This document shows positions 1 through 7,622 of a stretch of 64,000 nt of DNA, piece by piece. The DNA lies in NCBI RefSeq assembly GCF_042684865.1, contig NZ_JBHUML010000002.1, positions 1,674,001-1,738,000 of the forward strand. The letters are read 5' to 3'. Source of the DNA: Salibacterium lacus. Lineage in GTDB: Bacteria > Bacillota > Bacilli > Bacillales > Marinococcaceae. The notes under the pieces were generated by a model. It did not search any database, was not told the origin of the DNA, and worked only from the letters and a program-made list of their open reading frames with translations. Numbering within the stretch: position 1 is the first letter of the stretch; every line of letters begins with the position of its first letter. Made by a program: the position numbers and the translations under genes.

Positions 1-820
1 TCAATATCTTCGAACGGTCCACATCTTCCACGAATTTTTCTACATAATCGTTGGCTGGATTAACAAGGATATCCTCCGGCGTGCCGATCTGTACAATGGA
101 ACCATCCTTCATCAGAGCGATACGATCGCCGATCCGAAGCGCTTCATCCAAGTCGTGGGTAATGAAAATGATGGTCTTCTGCATCGTTTCCTGAAGGTCC
201 AGCAGCTCATCCTGCATCTCTTTACGGATGAGTGGGTCGAGTGCCGAAAATGCTTCATCCATTAAGAGCACCTGGGGGTCATTTGTCAGGGCGCGGGCAA
301 GCCCGACACGCTGCTGCATCCCTCCGGAAAGCTGTCCCGGTTTCTGGTTCATGTAGCCGTCCAGACCAACGAGTTCCAGTGCTTTTTCTGCTTTTTCACG
401 CCGCTCTTCTTTGTCAACACCCTGGATTTCCAGGCCGAATTCCGTATTGGAAAGTACGGTTCTATGTGGAAACAACGCAAAACGTTGAAATACCATGCTC
501 ATTTTTTCGCGGCGGATTTTGCGGAGGGATTCTTTATCCATGGTGGCAAGGTTTTCCTCTTCCACATAAACATTGCCTTCTGTCGGTTCAATCAAGCGGT
601 TCAAAAGCCGGACAAGCGTTGATTTACCACTGCCGGACAAACCCATAATGACGAATACTTCGCCTTCCTCTACTTCAAACGACGCTCGGTTCACCCCGAC
701 CGTATTCCCTGTCTGCTCTAAAATTTCATCCTTAGACTTATGTTCGTCTAACAATTTTAGTGCTCGCTCAGGGTGCCTTCCGAATACTTTTGATAAGTCT
801 TCTACTTTAATAACGGGCAC
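1..820 (-). CDS. opuAA: Glycine betaine/proline ABC transporter ATP-binding subunit, C-terminus outside window
   Basis: This is the ATPase of an OpuA/ProV-type osmoprotectant importer, which would sit on the inner face of the membrane and power glycine betaine uptake. About 273 codons are visible from a GTG at 820, with GAGGTGG about eight bases upstream. Visible motifs are Walker A (GLSGSGKST), the signature LSGGMQQRV, Walker B VLLMDEAFSALD and the quaternary-amine transporter segment FQRFALFPHRTV. The reading frame is still open at base 1, so the C-terminal part (CBS domains in this family) lies outside. A GbsR-type regulator is transcribed divergently, which suggests substrate- or osmolarity-linked control. 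The family assignment is secure; substrate range among betaine, proline and choline is inferred. Confidence 0.93.
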   Translation of the reverse strand, partial: MPVIKVEDLSKVFGRHPERALKLLDEHKSKDEILEQTGNTVGVNRASFEVEEGEVFVIMGLSGSGKSTLVRLLNRLIEPTEGNVYVEEENLATMDKESLRKIRREKMSMVFQRFALFPHRTVLSNTEFGLEIQGVDKEERREKAEKALELVGLDGYMNQKPGQLSGGMQQRVGLARALTNDPQVLLMDEAFSALDPLIRKEMQDELLDLQETMQKTIIFITHDLDEALRIGDRIALMKDGSIVQIGTPEDILVNPANDYVEKFVEDVDRSKIL

Positions 821-1167
821 TATCTTCCACCTCTTTGTTTGATATAGCCAGATTCTTTTTTTAATCAGTAATTATCGTGACAATATAAAGCATCACGGCT
901 ATTATTCATAAAATTGCGATGACTATTTACACTTTACGCTACCAGGCAGAAAGTATCAAACAGCATATGAACCGCATGCAGTTTATTTAAATCGTAAAGT
1001 ACAAACTGTACGGATTTTATCTCTTTCTTTCTACAAATGGCTCTTCCTATCGACAATTTTGCTCTTTAATGCTCCGTTTTGTCTTTCAACATTTGTCTGT
1101 TAAGATTTTTTTAACAAATCACTTATGACTGCGGTGGGACTGTCTGACTGAAGAAAGGGGAACCACA
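821..1167. promoter_or_regulatory. Divergent regulatory region between opuAA and the GbsR-like gene
   Basis: These 347 AT-rich bases separate two divergent genes and hold no convincing reading frame. Both gene starts carry good ribosome sites at the edges (GAGGTGG for opuAA, AAAGGGG for the regulator). Promoters and the regulator's binding site are expected here, but I could not single out an operator by eye. Confidence 0.5.
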
Positions 1168-1719
1168 ATGGCAGAACATGAAGATGTATTTCCTGCGGGC
1201 TGGGATGAACTACAGAGTATCCGGCACCGCTTTATTTCTGTAATGGCACAGAATATGGGACTTTATAATATTACAGAAACGAACGGAAGATTGTACGGTT
1301 CTGTTTTTTTCTCCGAAGAGCCGATGACGCTGGATGACATGAGCGAAGCGCTTGAGATGAGTAAAACCAGCATGAGCACCGGCGTACGACAGCTTACGGA
1401 AGCTTCCATGCTGACGCGGATCTGGGAAAAAGGAGTACGTAAAGACCTGTATGCAGCAGAAGTGGACTGGTATCAATCGTTCACCTGTGTTTTTGTCAAC
1501 CGCTGGCGGGAAGCAGCCGACAATAACCATAAAGCTGCAATCGGTGCCAGAGATCAGCTGAAACAACTGCAGCAGAAAACAAAGGACAGCAGGCTGCAGG
1601 AGCAGATCAACCGTGACCTGGAGAAACTGGATTATGCCATTCATTACTATAGTTGGCTGGATGAGGTCATTACCCTTTTTGAAAACGGAGATATATTTGA
1701 GATTGTACCTAAGAAATAA
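1168..1719 (+). CDS. GbsR/MarR-type transcriptional regulator of osmoprotectant uptake
   Basis: This 183-aa protein matches the GbsR/OpcR group of MarR-like repressors. In Bacillus these control genes for uptake of glycine betaine and its precursor choline. It has a winged helix at about residues 25-95 (recognisable stretch LEMSKTSMSTGVRQL) followed by a long helical dimerisation and ligand region rich in Gln and Lys. Length is normal for the group (about 180). It has AAAGGGGAACC before the ATG. It is divergent from opuAA, so that transporter is its likely target (inference). An imperfect hairpin directly follows the stop codon. Confidence 0.88.
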   Translation: MAEHEDVFPAGWDELQSIRHRFISVMAQNMGLYNITETNGRLYGSVFFSEEPMTLDDMSEALEMSKTSMSTGVRQLTEASMLTRIWEKGVRKDLYAAEVDWYQSFTCVFVNRWREAADNNHKAAIGARDQLKQLQQKTKDSRLQEQINRDLEKLDYAIHYYSWLDEVITLFENGDIFEIVPKK

Positions 1720-1765
1720 AGGAAACAGTGTCTTTTGACCTGCTTCCTTTCTATCTGTTTTTAAT
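1718..1765 (+). terminator. Imperfect hairpin terminator after the GbsR-like gene
   Basis: AAAGGAAACAG at 1718-1728 pairs with CTGCTTCCTTT at 1740-1750 with one mismatch, followed shortly by a run of T. It starts inside the stop codon of the regulator gene. Confidence 0.55.
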
Positions 1766-1839
1766 ATGCTTTTTATATGTATATTATGTTATAGTGACAT
1801 GTACCAGTATTTCTTATACGAGAAAGGGGCGGCTCCTGC

Positions 1840-2367
1840 TTGGAATTACATGAAATCATTCAGAATCGGCGCGAAATCACCGACTTCAAAGACACACCCA
1901 TTCCCGAAGATATCATACAGACATTAATGGATGCTGCTGCGCTTGCTCCTGCGGGCAATAATCTTCCTTCCCGTGAATTCATTCTCGTCCGCAGAAAAGA
2001 GACATTGGCACGCCTGGCTCAGACGCCGGCCACTGTATCCTGGGTGGAACACGCAGCGGCTGCTATTGTTGTCACCGGCAGGCCGGATGTCAGTAAGTAC
2101 TGGCTGCAGGATTCTTCCATTGCGTGTGGATTCTTGTGGCTGACCGCTGTAAATCATGGACTGGGTGGTGCGTTCGGGGCCGTATACCACGCCCTCGATG
2201 CGGAGGAAACAGAGAAACGGGAAGCACACGTACGCGGTGTCTTGGATATTCCAGAAGACAGACACATTACCGCCATTCTAGGGTTCGGCTGGCCCAATTC
2301 CCACCCAGGCCCAAAAACCCCCCCCGAAAACAGCGGCCTTGTACATCAAGAAACATTTCAAAGCTAA
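1840..2367 (+). CDS. Nitroreductase-family FMN protein
   Basis: This 175-aa protein has the nitroreductase fold signature. The N-terminal part reads ELHEIIQNRREITDF (the Arg-rich FMN phosphate contact), then AALAPAGNNLPSREF near residues 35-47, and a C-terminal ILGFGWPN segment. Members are cytoplasmic FMN homodimers that reduce nitro groups, quinones or flavins with NAD(P)H; the natural substrate cannot be read from sequence. The start is a TTG with AGAAAGGGG about ten bases upstream; no in-frame ATG fits better. It lies alone between the regulator and a repeat region, with no clear operon partner. Confidence 0.85.
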   Translation: MELHEIIQNRREITDFKDTPIPEDIIQTLMDAAALAPAGNNLPSREFILVRRKETLARLAQTPATVSWVEHAAAAIVVTGRPDVSKYWLQDSSIACGFLWLTAVNHGLGGAFGAVYHALDAEETEKREAHVRGVLDIPEDRHITAILGFGWPNSHPGPKTPPENSGLVHQETFQS

Positions 2368-2370
2368 CTA

Positions 2371-2580
2371 TAGGAGGGGCTGTCTCAAAAGTCTACTAAC
2401 AGCCCGAAAATACTTCGCTAACATGTTAGGCATGCGCTGCAGGCGGACGCTTTCCGCGGGCAGCGCCTCAGCTTCTTCATACGGTCTATCGCCCGTATGA
2501 AGGGATCTTCGACTGCTGCTCTTCCCGCTGGAGTCGCCGCCTTCCGCTCCCGCCCGTGATTCCATTCTCTTTATCAAAAG
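2371..2580. repeat. Bacillaceae-type extragenic repeat, long copy
   Basis: About 210 bases between two genes begin with a GGCTGTCTCAAAAGTCTAC-type segment. They continue through AACATGTTAGGCAT and CGCTGCAGGCGGA into a C- and G-rich tail with GCTGGAGTCGCCGCCTTCCG. The first 70 or so bases recur at 36956-37026 in this window. From memory, the C-rich tail resembles repeats seen between genes in many Bacillus relatives, but I cannot search to confirm this. Reading frames crossing it look accidental. Confidence 0.7.
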
Positions 2581-2923
2581 AAGAGTCTGGGACAGAAGAA
2601 CATGAGGCGGTAGATAACACGAATGTTCCGGGTCACTGATCAAAAGCCGTATAGAAGCGGTTTTCTTCCGAGGGCCCGAAGGATGGGGGTCAGGTCGGCG
2701 CCCGCCAGGAGGTGTCGATCTTAGCCGATCTTCCTCCTTTTGAGCCGTGCCCGCGGCATAGAAGACACGATGAGCCCCAGCGAATCGATGTCGCCCTTGT
2801 GCTCTGGAGTAAAAGCGAAGCATTTTGGCGCAGCGGCTTGTCTCAGCAACGAAAAATACCGAACGATTTCAAAAAATTGTTCGGTATTTTTCTATCTTAT
2901 AGAAGTTTTGTCCCAGACTTTTC
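2580..2923. mobile_element. MITE-like element with terminal inverted repeats
   Basis: AGTCTGGGACA at 2584-2594 is matched by its exact inverse TGTCCCAGACT at 2909-2919, and the match continues imperfectly on both sides. The 344-bp interval holds no transposase. Its right half (2756-2892) is shared with the repeat island at 63721-63911. That half consists of a 55-bp module at 2756-2810 (one mismatch to each of the two tandem copies at 63721-63830), a GGCGCAGCGG segment and a hairpin. The non-coding interval with inverted ends suggests a non-autonomous mobile element. Target-site duplication was not evident. Confidence 0.6.
2851..2892. terminator. Repeat-borne hairpin, likely terminator of the sugar ABC operon
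   Basis: Arms 2851-2868 and 2875-2892 pair around the core CCGAACGATT/AATTGTTCGG with an A-rich loop and T-rich flank. It lies 35 bases beyond the stop of the last permease gene on the minus strand. The same hairpin core recurs at 11248, 23449 and 63871. Confidence 0.65.
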
Positions 2924-2926
2924 TGC

Positions 2927-3748
2927 TTACCCTTTCACTGAACCCGCGAGCAGTCCTCTTACGAAATACTTTCCAAGCAGAATATAGACAAGCAGCGTCG
3001 GCATAGCAGCAAGAAGTGCGCCGGCCATCTGTACGTTCCACTCCACAATCTGACTGCCGGACAAATTCTGCAGAGCCACCATGACCGGCTGACTGTCCGA
3101 GTTGGTAATGGTAACAGCAAACAAAAATTCATTCCATATATTCGTAAACTGCCAAATGGCAACAACAACAAAGCCGGTAATCGAAAGCGGAATCATGATT
3201 CTTCTGAAAATCCCGAGAAATCCTGCGCCGTCTATTTTTGCCGCTTCAATCATGGTGTCTGGAATACTTGCGTAGAAGTTGCGGAACATGAGGGTCGTAA
3301 TAGGGAGACCATATACAACGTGGGTTAAAATAAGCCCCCAGATCGTATTGTAAAGATCAATCGTGCGCAGAAACTGAATAAGAGGGATTAAAATACTCTG
3401 GTAAGGAATGAACATTCCAAACAACATGAGCGTAAACAACAATTCAGAACCTTTAAACTTCCACTTCGACAGTACATATCCATTCATGGCTCCAAGAAGA
3501 GCCGAAAGCAGCGTGGCCGGAATAACAAGATAGAAACTGTTCATCACATTTGGAGCAAGTTCCATAAACGCCCGGCCGTAGCTGCTGAAATCAATACCAG
3601 AGGGCAGTTCCCACATCGTACTTAACGATACCTCTTCAAGCGGCTTCAGACTCGTCACGATAATCACGTACACCGGGGATAAAAAGACAACAGCCAGAGC
3701 CAGCAGTACCGCGTATTTAAAGATATTCGTCCAACGAAGAACTGTCAT
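2927..3748 (-). CDS. Carbohydrate ABC transporter permease, MalG/AraQ type
   Basis: This 273-aa inner-membrane protein has about six membrane segments. It carries the EAA loop (EAAKIDGAGFLGIFRR) that docks on the ATPase, typical of CUT1-family sugar importers. Length matches MalG/MsmG/AraQ proteins. Its ATG overlaps the stop of the preceding permease gene by four bases, so translation is coupled. It is the last gene of the transporter operon, followed by a hairpin. No ATPase gene is present in this operon; in Bacillus such importers commonly share the MsmX ATPase (family knowledge). The sugar is not identifiable. Confidence 0.92.
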   Translation of the reverse strand: MTVLRWTNIFKYAVLLALAVVFLSPVYVIIVTSLKPLEEVSLSTMWELPSGIDFSSYGRAFMELAPNVMNSFYLVIPATLLSALLGAMNGYVLSKWKFKGSELLFTLMLFGMFIPYQSILIPLIQFLRTIDLYNTIWGLILTHVVYGLPITTLMFRNFYASIPDTMIEAAKIDGAGFLGIFRRIMIPLSITGFVVVAIWQFTNIWNEFLFAVTITNSDSQPVMVALQNLSGSQIVEWNVQMAGALLAAMPTLLVYILLGKYFVRGLLAGSVKG

Positions 3749-4680
3749 CGGTTTTCCCCCTTCCGGTTATACCAAAGATACGGCACGATGAAGACCGCAA
3801 CCAGTACCAGCATAATAATCGCAATCGCCGCCCCTTGCGCGTAATAGTTTCCCCGGAATGTCGTCTCAAACATATAAACACCCGGTACATCGGTTACAAA
3901 GTTAGCTCCCGACCCTGTCATTGCATAGACGAGGTCGAAAATTTTCAGCGAAATGTGTGCCATAATAATAACGACACTTACGGTTATCGGCATCAGCATC
4001 GGGATAACCACTCTCCGGTAAACCTGTCCTTCACTTGCTCCGTCCACACGCGCTGCTTCCCGGAGTTCCTCTGGTATTCCCCGGAGACCGGCAAGATACA
4101 TCGCCAGCGAAAAGCCGGTCATCTGCCAGACTGCCGCAATCACAACAGCAAGGATGGCCACCGGCAGACCAAACTCGATCGCCCCCCACTGAAATCCAGC
4201 CAGAATATTTGTATCCGTGTACCATCGCGGCTGTATGCCAAATACTCCAAGAAACTGATTGAAACCAGTGGAAGGGTTCAGAAGCCACTGCCATACCACA
4301 CCGGTAACAACAAACGACAACGCCATCGGAAACAGAAAAATATTACGAAATATCGATTCCCCTTTCAACTTCTGATCCAGAAGAATGGCTGTCCCCATAC
4401 CGAGCACAATAACCATTCCAATGAAAAACAAGGTGAAAAAAAGCGTATTCCGAAGGTCCGCCTGAAAGCGGAAGTCACTGAATAAATACAAATAGTTCGA
4501 TAAGCCGGCAAATGAAAAGTCAGGGGTCAACGTGTTCCAGTTACTAAACGAAACGTACCCCGTCCAGCTGATAAATCCATAGACAAACACGGCAATCAGA
4601 ATCAGCGAAGGAGCAAGAAAAGCCGCCGCTGTCCACTGATCCCGCGTGATACGTCTCCTGCGTACCGTTTTTCCAGCCAT
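3745..4680 (-). CDS. Carbohydrate ABC transporter permease, MalF/MsmF type
   Basis: This 311-aa partner permease has an N-terminal basic stretch (GKTVRRRRITRDQ), about six membrane helices and the EAA loop EAARVDGASEGQVYRR. I chose the ATG at 4680 because AGGAGAGG lies six bases before it; an upstream in-frame Met seven codons earlier lacks such a site. It overlaps the downstream permease by four bases and follows the lipoprotein gene after about 90 bases. With those two it forms a CUT1-type sugar importer. Confidence 0.92.
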   Translation of the reverse strand: MAGKTVRRRRITRDQWTAAAFLAPSLILIAVFVYGFISWTGYVSFSNWNTLTPDFSFAGLSNYLYLFSDFRFQADLRNTLFFTLFFIGMVIVLGMGTAILLDQKLKGESIFRNIFLFPMALSFVVTGVVWQWLLNPSTGFNQFLGVFGIQPRWYTDTNILAGFQWGAIEFGLPVAILAVVIAAVWQMTGFSLAMYLAGLRGIPEELREAARVDGASEGQVYRRVVIPMLMPITVSVVIIMAHISLKIFDLVYAMTGSGANFVTDVPGVYMFETTFRGNYYAQGAAIAIIMLVLVAVFIVPYLWYNRKGENR

Positions 4681-4771
4681 AACAATCCTCTCCTGATACA
4701 ATCCTGATTTCTTCCTGCGATAAGAAAAGCCCGGCCGTTCTCAGCAGAAGGGCCGGACCCTGTACAGCATG

Positions 4772-6109
4772 TTATTCCTGCGAACGGGCACTCTCCAGTG
4801 ATTGCAGCAATCGCTCTGTATCCCCTTGGGTCACAAAGATATTTACTGCCTGATTGGCTTTGGTCAAGTATCCTTCTGATGCAGCCGACCCGTGGGCGAG
4901 ACTCGGTGCCAGGCTGGCTTCCCGGAAATCTTCAATGGTATCTGTTCCGTACTCATCGTAGTTGCTCTCATCGGCGTCCACCCGTGCCGGTATCGAGCCT
5001 TTCAACGGATTGAACGTGTCCTGCCCTTCCACCGAGCCAAGCAGCGCGAGGAATTGCTTCACCTGATCTTCATTCTCCACTCCGCTTGGAAGTCCGAATG
5101 TGTCCGAAATCACCATGAAGTTCCCTTCTGTTTCCGGAAAGGCAAAGTAGCCGAAATCTTCGTTTACTTCCATCTCCAGATCGTTACTGAAATAGCCTTT
5201 CGCCCAGTCCCCCATATTAATCATCGCTGCCTCCCCTTCGCTGACAAGCTGCGCAGAATCCTGCCAGTTCCGGGACGCATGATCTTCATTGACGTAGCCG
5301 AGCATCTGTTTAAACGTTTCAGCCGCTTCTACCACGCGCTCATCATCAAACGCAATCTCTCCGTCCCAAAGCGCCTGATAATCTTCAGGTCCGAGTGTTC
5401 CAAGCAGAATATTTTCAAAGATCTGTGTAGCTGTCCAAGCCTCTTTATCTCCAAGGGCAAGTGGTGTCACACCGGCTGCCTGCAGTTCATCAGCAACTTC
5501 CATGAATTCTTCAAAAGTCGAAGGCGGCTCAAGACCGTTCTCTTCAAACACACTCATGTTATAAAAAATGACGTTGCCGCGATGAATGTTGACTGGTACC
5601 GAATAAATATTCCCATCCTGGCTGACCATATCTATCAGCTCTCCCGGAAATTTGTCCATCAACCCTTCTTCTTCATAAAAATCGTTCAGCGGTTCCATCT
5701 TATCCGCGGCCACCCAGCTCTGGTTCAGCTCTTCGCCGGCATGAACCTGGAAGGTGGAAGGCGGGTCATTTCCCTGCATCCTCGTGGCAAGCACCGCTTT
5801 AGCATTCGTTCCAGCCCCTCCGGCTACGGCTGCATTTTCCACCGTTATGTCCGGATGCTCTTCCTGAAATAAATCAATGAGCGCATTCAATCCGGCTTCT
5901 TCCCCAGCGCCGGTCCACCAGCTGAAAATTTCAAGATCCGCCTCGGAACCATTTCCACCGGACGCTTCTTGACTTCCGCCGCTTTCTCCGGTTTCACCAG
6001 TCTCCTGTTCTTCTTCTCCCCCGCTTTCTGTCCCTGAATTCTCAGCTCCACAGGCCGCCATCATCATAATGAGCCCCAGCAGTCCAATCCAAAGCATTCC
6101 TTTTTTCAT
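4772..6109 (-). CDS. Extracellular sugar-binding lipoprotein of the ABC transporter
   Basis: This 445-aa protein has a lipoprotein signal (hydrophobic run ending MMMAAC, lipidated Cys 20) and then a Gly/Glu/Ser-rich acidic linker to about residue 58. A type-1 solute-binding domain follows (EIFSWWTGAGEE near 60, later GDWAKGYF). It would bind sugar outside the membrane and deliver it to the two permeases encoded next. The strongly acidic composition suits a salt-adapted organism. It is the first gene of the transporter operon; a cre box and a TATAAT-like hexamer lie upstream. Which sugar it binds is unknown; oligosaccharide or plant-polymer fragments would fit the YesMN-type regulators (inference). 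Confidence 0.93.
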   Translation of the reverse strand: MKKGMLWIGLLGLIMMMAACGAENSGTESGGEEEQETGETGESGGSQEASGGNGSEADLEIFSWWTGAGEEAGLNALIDLFQEEHPDITVENAAVAGGAGTNAKAVLATRMQGNDPPSTFQVHAGEELNQSWVAADKMEPLNDFYEEEGLMDKFPGELIDMVSQDGNIYSVPVNIHRGNVIFYNMSVFEENGLEPPSTFEEFMEVADELQAAGVTPLALGDKEAWTATQIFENILLGTLGPEDYQALWDGEIAFDDERVVEAAETFKQMLGYVNEDHASRNWQDSAQLVSEGEAAMINMGDWAKGYFSNDLEMEVNEDFGYFAFPETEGNFMVISDTFGLPSGVENEDQVKQFLALLGSVEGQDTFNPLKGSIPARVDADESNYDEYGTDTIEDFREASLAPSLAHGSAASEGYLTKANQAVNIFVTQGDTERLLQSLESARSQE

Positions 6110-6136
6110 GATTCTCCCCCTTTTCGAGCGAAATTA

Positions 6137-6150
6137 TGATAACGCTTACA
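6137..6150 (-). promoter_or_regulatory. CcpA cre box upstream of the sugar ABC operon
   Basis: On the minus strand the 14 bases read TGTAAGCGTTATCA, a full match to the Bacillus cre consensus TGWAARCGYTWNCW. The site lies 28 bases before the lipoprotein ATG and just downstream of a TATAAT hexamer (6162-6157 on the minus strand). CcpA bound here would repress the transporter when glucose is present. The poor -35 region agrees with a need for an activator such as the neighbouring AraC-type response regulator. Confidence 0.8.
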
Positions 6151-6218
6151 AATATAATTATAAAGGGTGACAGGCTGTTTCTATAAGATAAACAATCTGT
6201 ACATTCTTATGAATATCT

Positions 6219-7622
6219 TCATTTTTTTAAGATGCTGTTCTGATACTGTTTCGGAGATAGAGAGTAGTGTTTTTTAAACACGCGGCTGAAATAGTTTGGA
6301 TCTCTATATCCGACCATATAACTTATTTCTTTCAGGCTGTATGTCTGCTTTTTCAAAAGCTCAACTGCTTTTTCGAGTCTTTTCCGGGTAACATAGTCCG
6401 TCAGGTTCTCCCCCATTGTTGTTTTAAACAACTGCGAGAAATAGGAAGCACTTATTCCTGCATGTGCCGCCGCATCTTCGAGCGTTAACGAAGCTGCAGG
6501 ATTTTCATCAATCCATGCTTTCGTCCGCTGCATCTTATCAAGGGAGCGGTAGTACTGCCGGACTTTGATACAGCTCGACCGAATCAGTTCAAACCAGTCG
6601 TCATCGCTTTTCATCCGGTGCGGCTCTTCTTCCGGTCCATCGATACGTCTGTCACGGAGTATCTGCTTGATACTATAGTACAGTTCCTCTGTCTTCCTGT
6701 TTTTCTCCGACGCCTCCATCAACTGCAGCACGTACGGCATGGCCTTTTGAATATCAGCTTCCTTTACGGCTTCCCGGATTTTATCCAGCGTGTTGTGCGT
6801 ATCATTTTCAAACGAACCTTCATTTTCCTTTTTTTTCTGAAGGTGAACGAGGGCTTCCACATAGGAGCGGGATAGGTTTCCGCCCTTCCCGGACAGCTTT
6901 CCTGTCCCAATCAGAAATGAACCCCCGCGTTCGCGCTGGATTCTTTTTTCGAGCCGCGCTGGTTCATTTAGAGACAAGCGTGAACTGCTTATCATACATA
7001 CGATGACCTGCTGTCCCTCTTCCTGATTTACAATCACGTCATCCGATGTCCATCTGTTCAGCTCCTCAGCAGTTAAAACAAACGTTTGATGATGTTCTTT
7101 TTCGATGACGAGAAAAAAACCGGATTCCATTTCCGGATACAACTCGTTCAACAGGCCGTCTGTCCCTGGTGTATCGTGAATGATATAAGAGAGCAGAAGC
7201 TGCTTTGCGCGTTTTAGATTATGCTCCTCCTGCTTCCACTGCTTCCTTTCTTCCTTGATATCTTCCATAACCCGGCGGACTGCTTCCACGGTTTCTTCTT
7301 TTTTGCCCGGTTTCAGGATATATTCCTTCACCCCCAGTTTCATGGATTTCCTGGCATAATCAAAAGAATCGTAGGCTGTTACCATAATGAAATGAACGGA
7401 CGGGAGAAACGTCTGAATTCGTTCCACGGCTTCCATCCCATCGATTCCCGGCATTTTAATATCCATCAGAATAATATCCGGTTCATGCTTTGCTGCAAGC
7501 TCCACCGCCATTCTCCCGTTTACTGCTTCTGCGGTAACGGAATGCGAGGGAAACTGTTCTTCCAGAAACCTTCGCATCGCTTTACGTTCCAGCATTTCGT
7601 CTTCAGCGATCATAATATTCAT
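6219..7622 (-). CDS. YesN-type response regulator with AraC-family output domain
   Basis: This 467-aa protein has a receiver domain at about residues 1-120 with phospho-acceptor Asp in DIILMDIKMPG. A helical middle region follows, then a C-terminal AraC-type double helix-turn-helix at about 365-465 (SASYFSQLFKTTMGENL and later GYRDPNYFSRVFKKHY). YesN-type regulators activate sugar-uptake genes after phosphorylation by a YesM-type kinase. The start overlaps the kinase stop by four bases. The sugar ABC operon just downstream, with its weak -35 element, is the obvious target (inference). Confidence 0.93.
   Translation of the reverse strand: MNIMIAEDEMLERKAMRRFLEEQFPSHSVTAEAVNGRMAVELAAKHEPDIILMDIKMPGIDGMEAVERIQTFLPSVHFIMVTAYDSFDYARKSMKLGVKEYILKPGKKEETVEAVRRVMEDIKEERKQWKQEEHNLKRAKQLLLSYIIHDTPGTDGLLNELYPEMESGFFLVIEKEHHQTFVLTAEELNRWTSDDVIVNQEEGQQVIVCMISSSRLSLNEPARLEKRIQRERGGSFLIGTGKLSGKGGNLSRSYVEALVHLQKKKENEGSFENDTHNTLDKIREAVKEADIQKAMPYVLQLMEASEKNRKTEELYYSIKQILRDRRIDGPEEEPHRMKSDDDWFELIRSSCIKVRQYYRSLDKMQRTKAWIDENPAASLTLEDAAAHAGISASYFSQLFKTTMGENLTDYVTRKRLEKAVELLKKQTYSLKEISYMVGYRDPNYFSRVFKKHYSLSPKQYQNSILKK

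Noticed and set aside
2368..2823. Minus-strand frame of 151 codons across the repeat region
   Set aside because: It lies wholly inside two repeat elements, has no ribosome site, biased Arg/Ser/Pro composition and no family resemblance.
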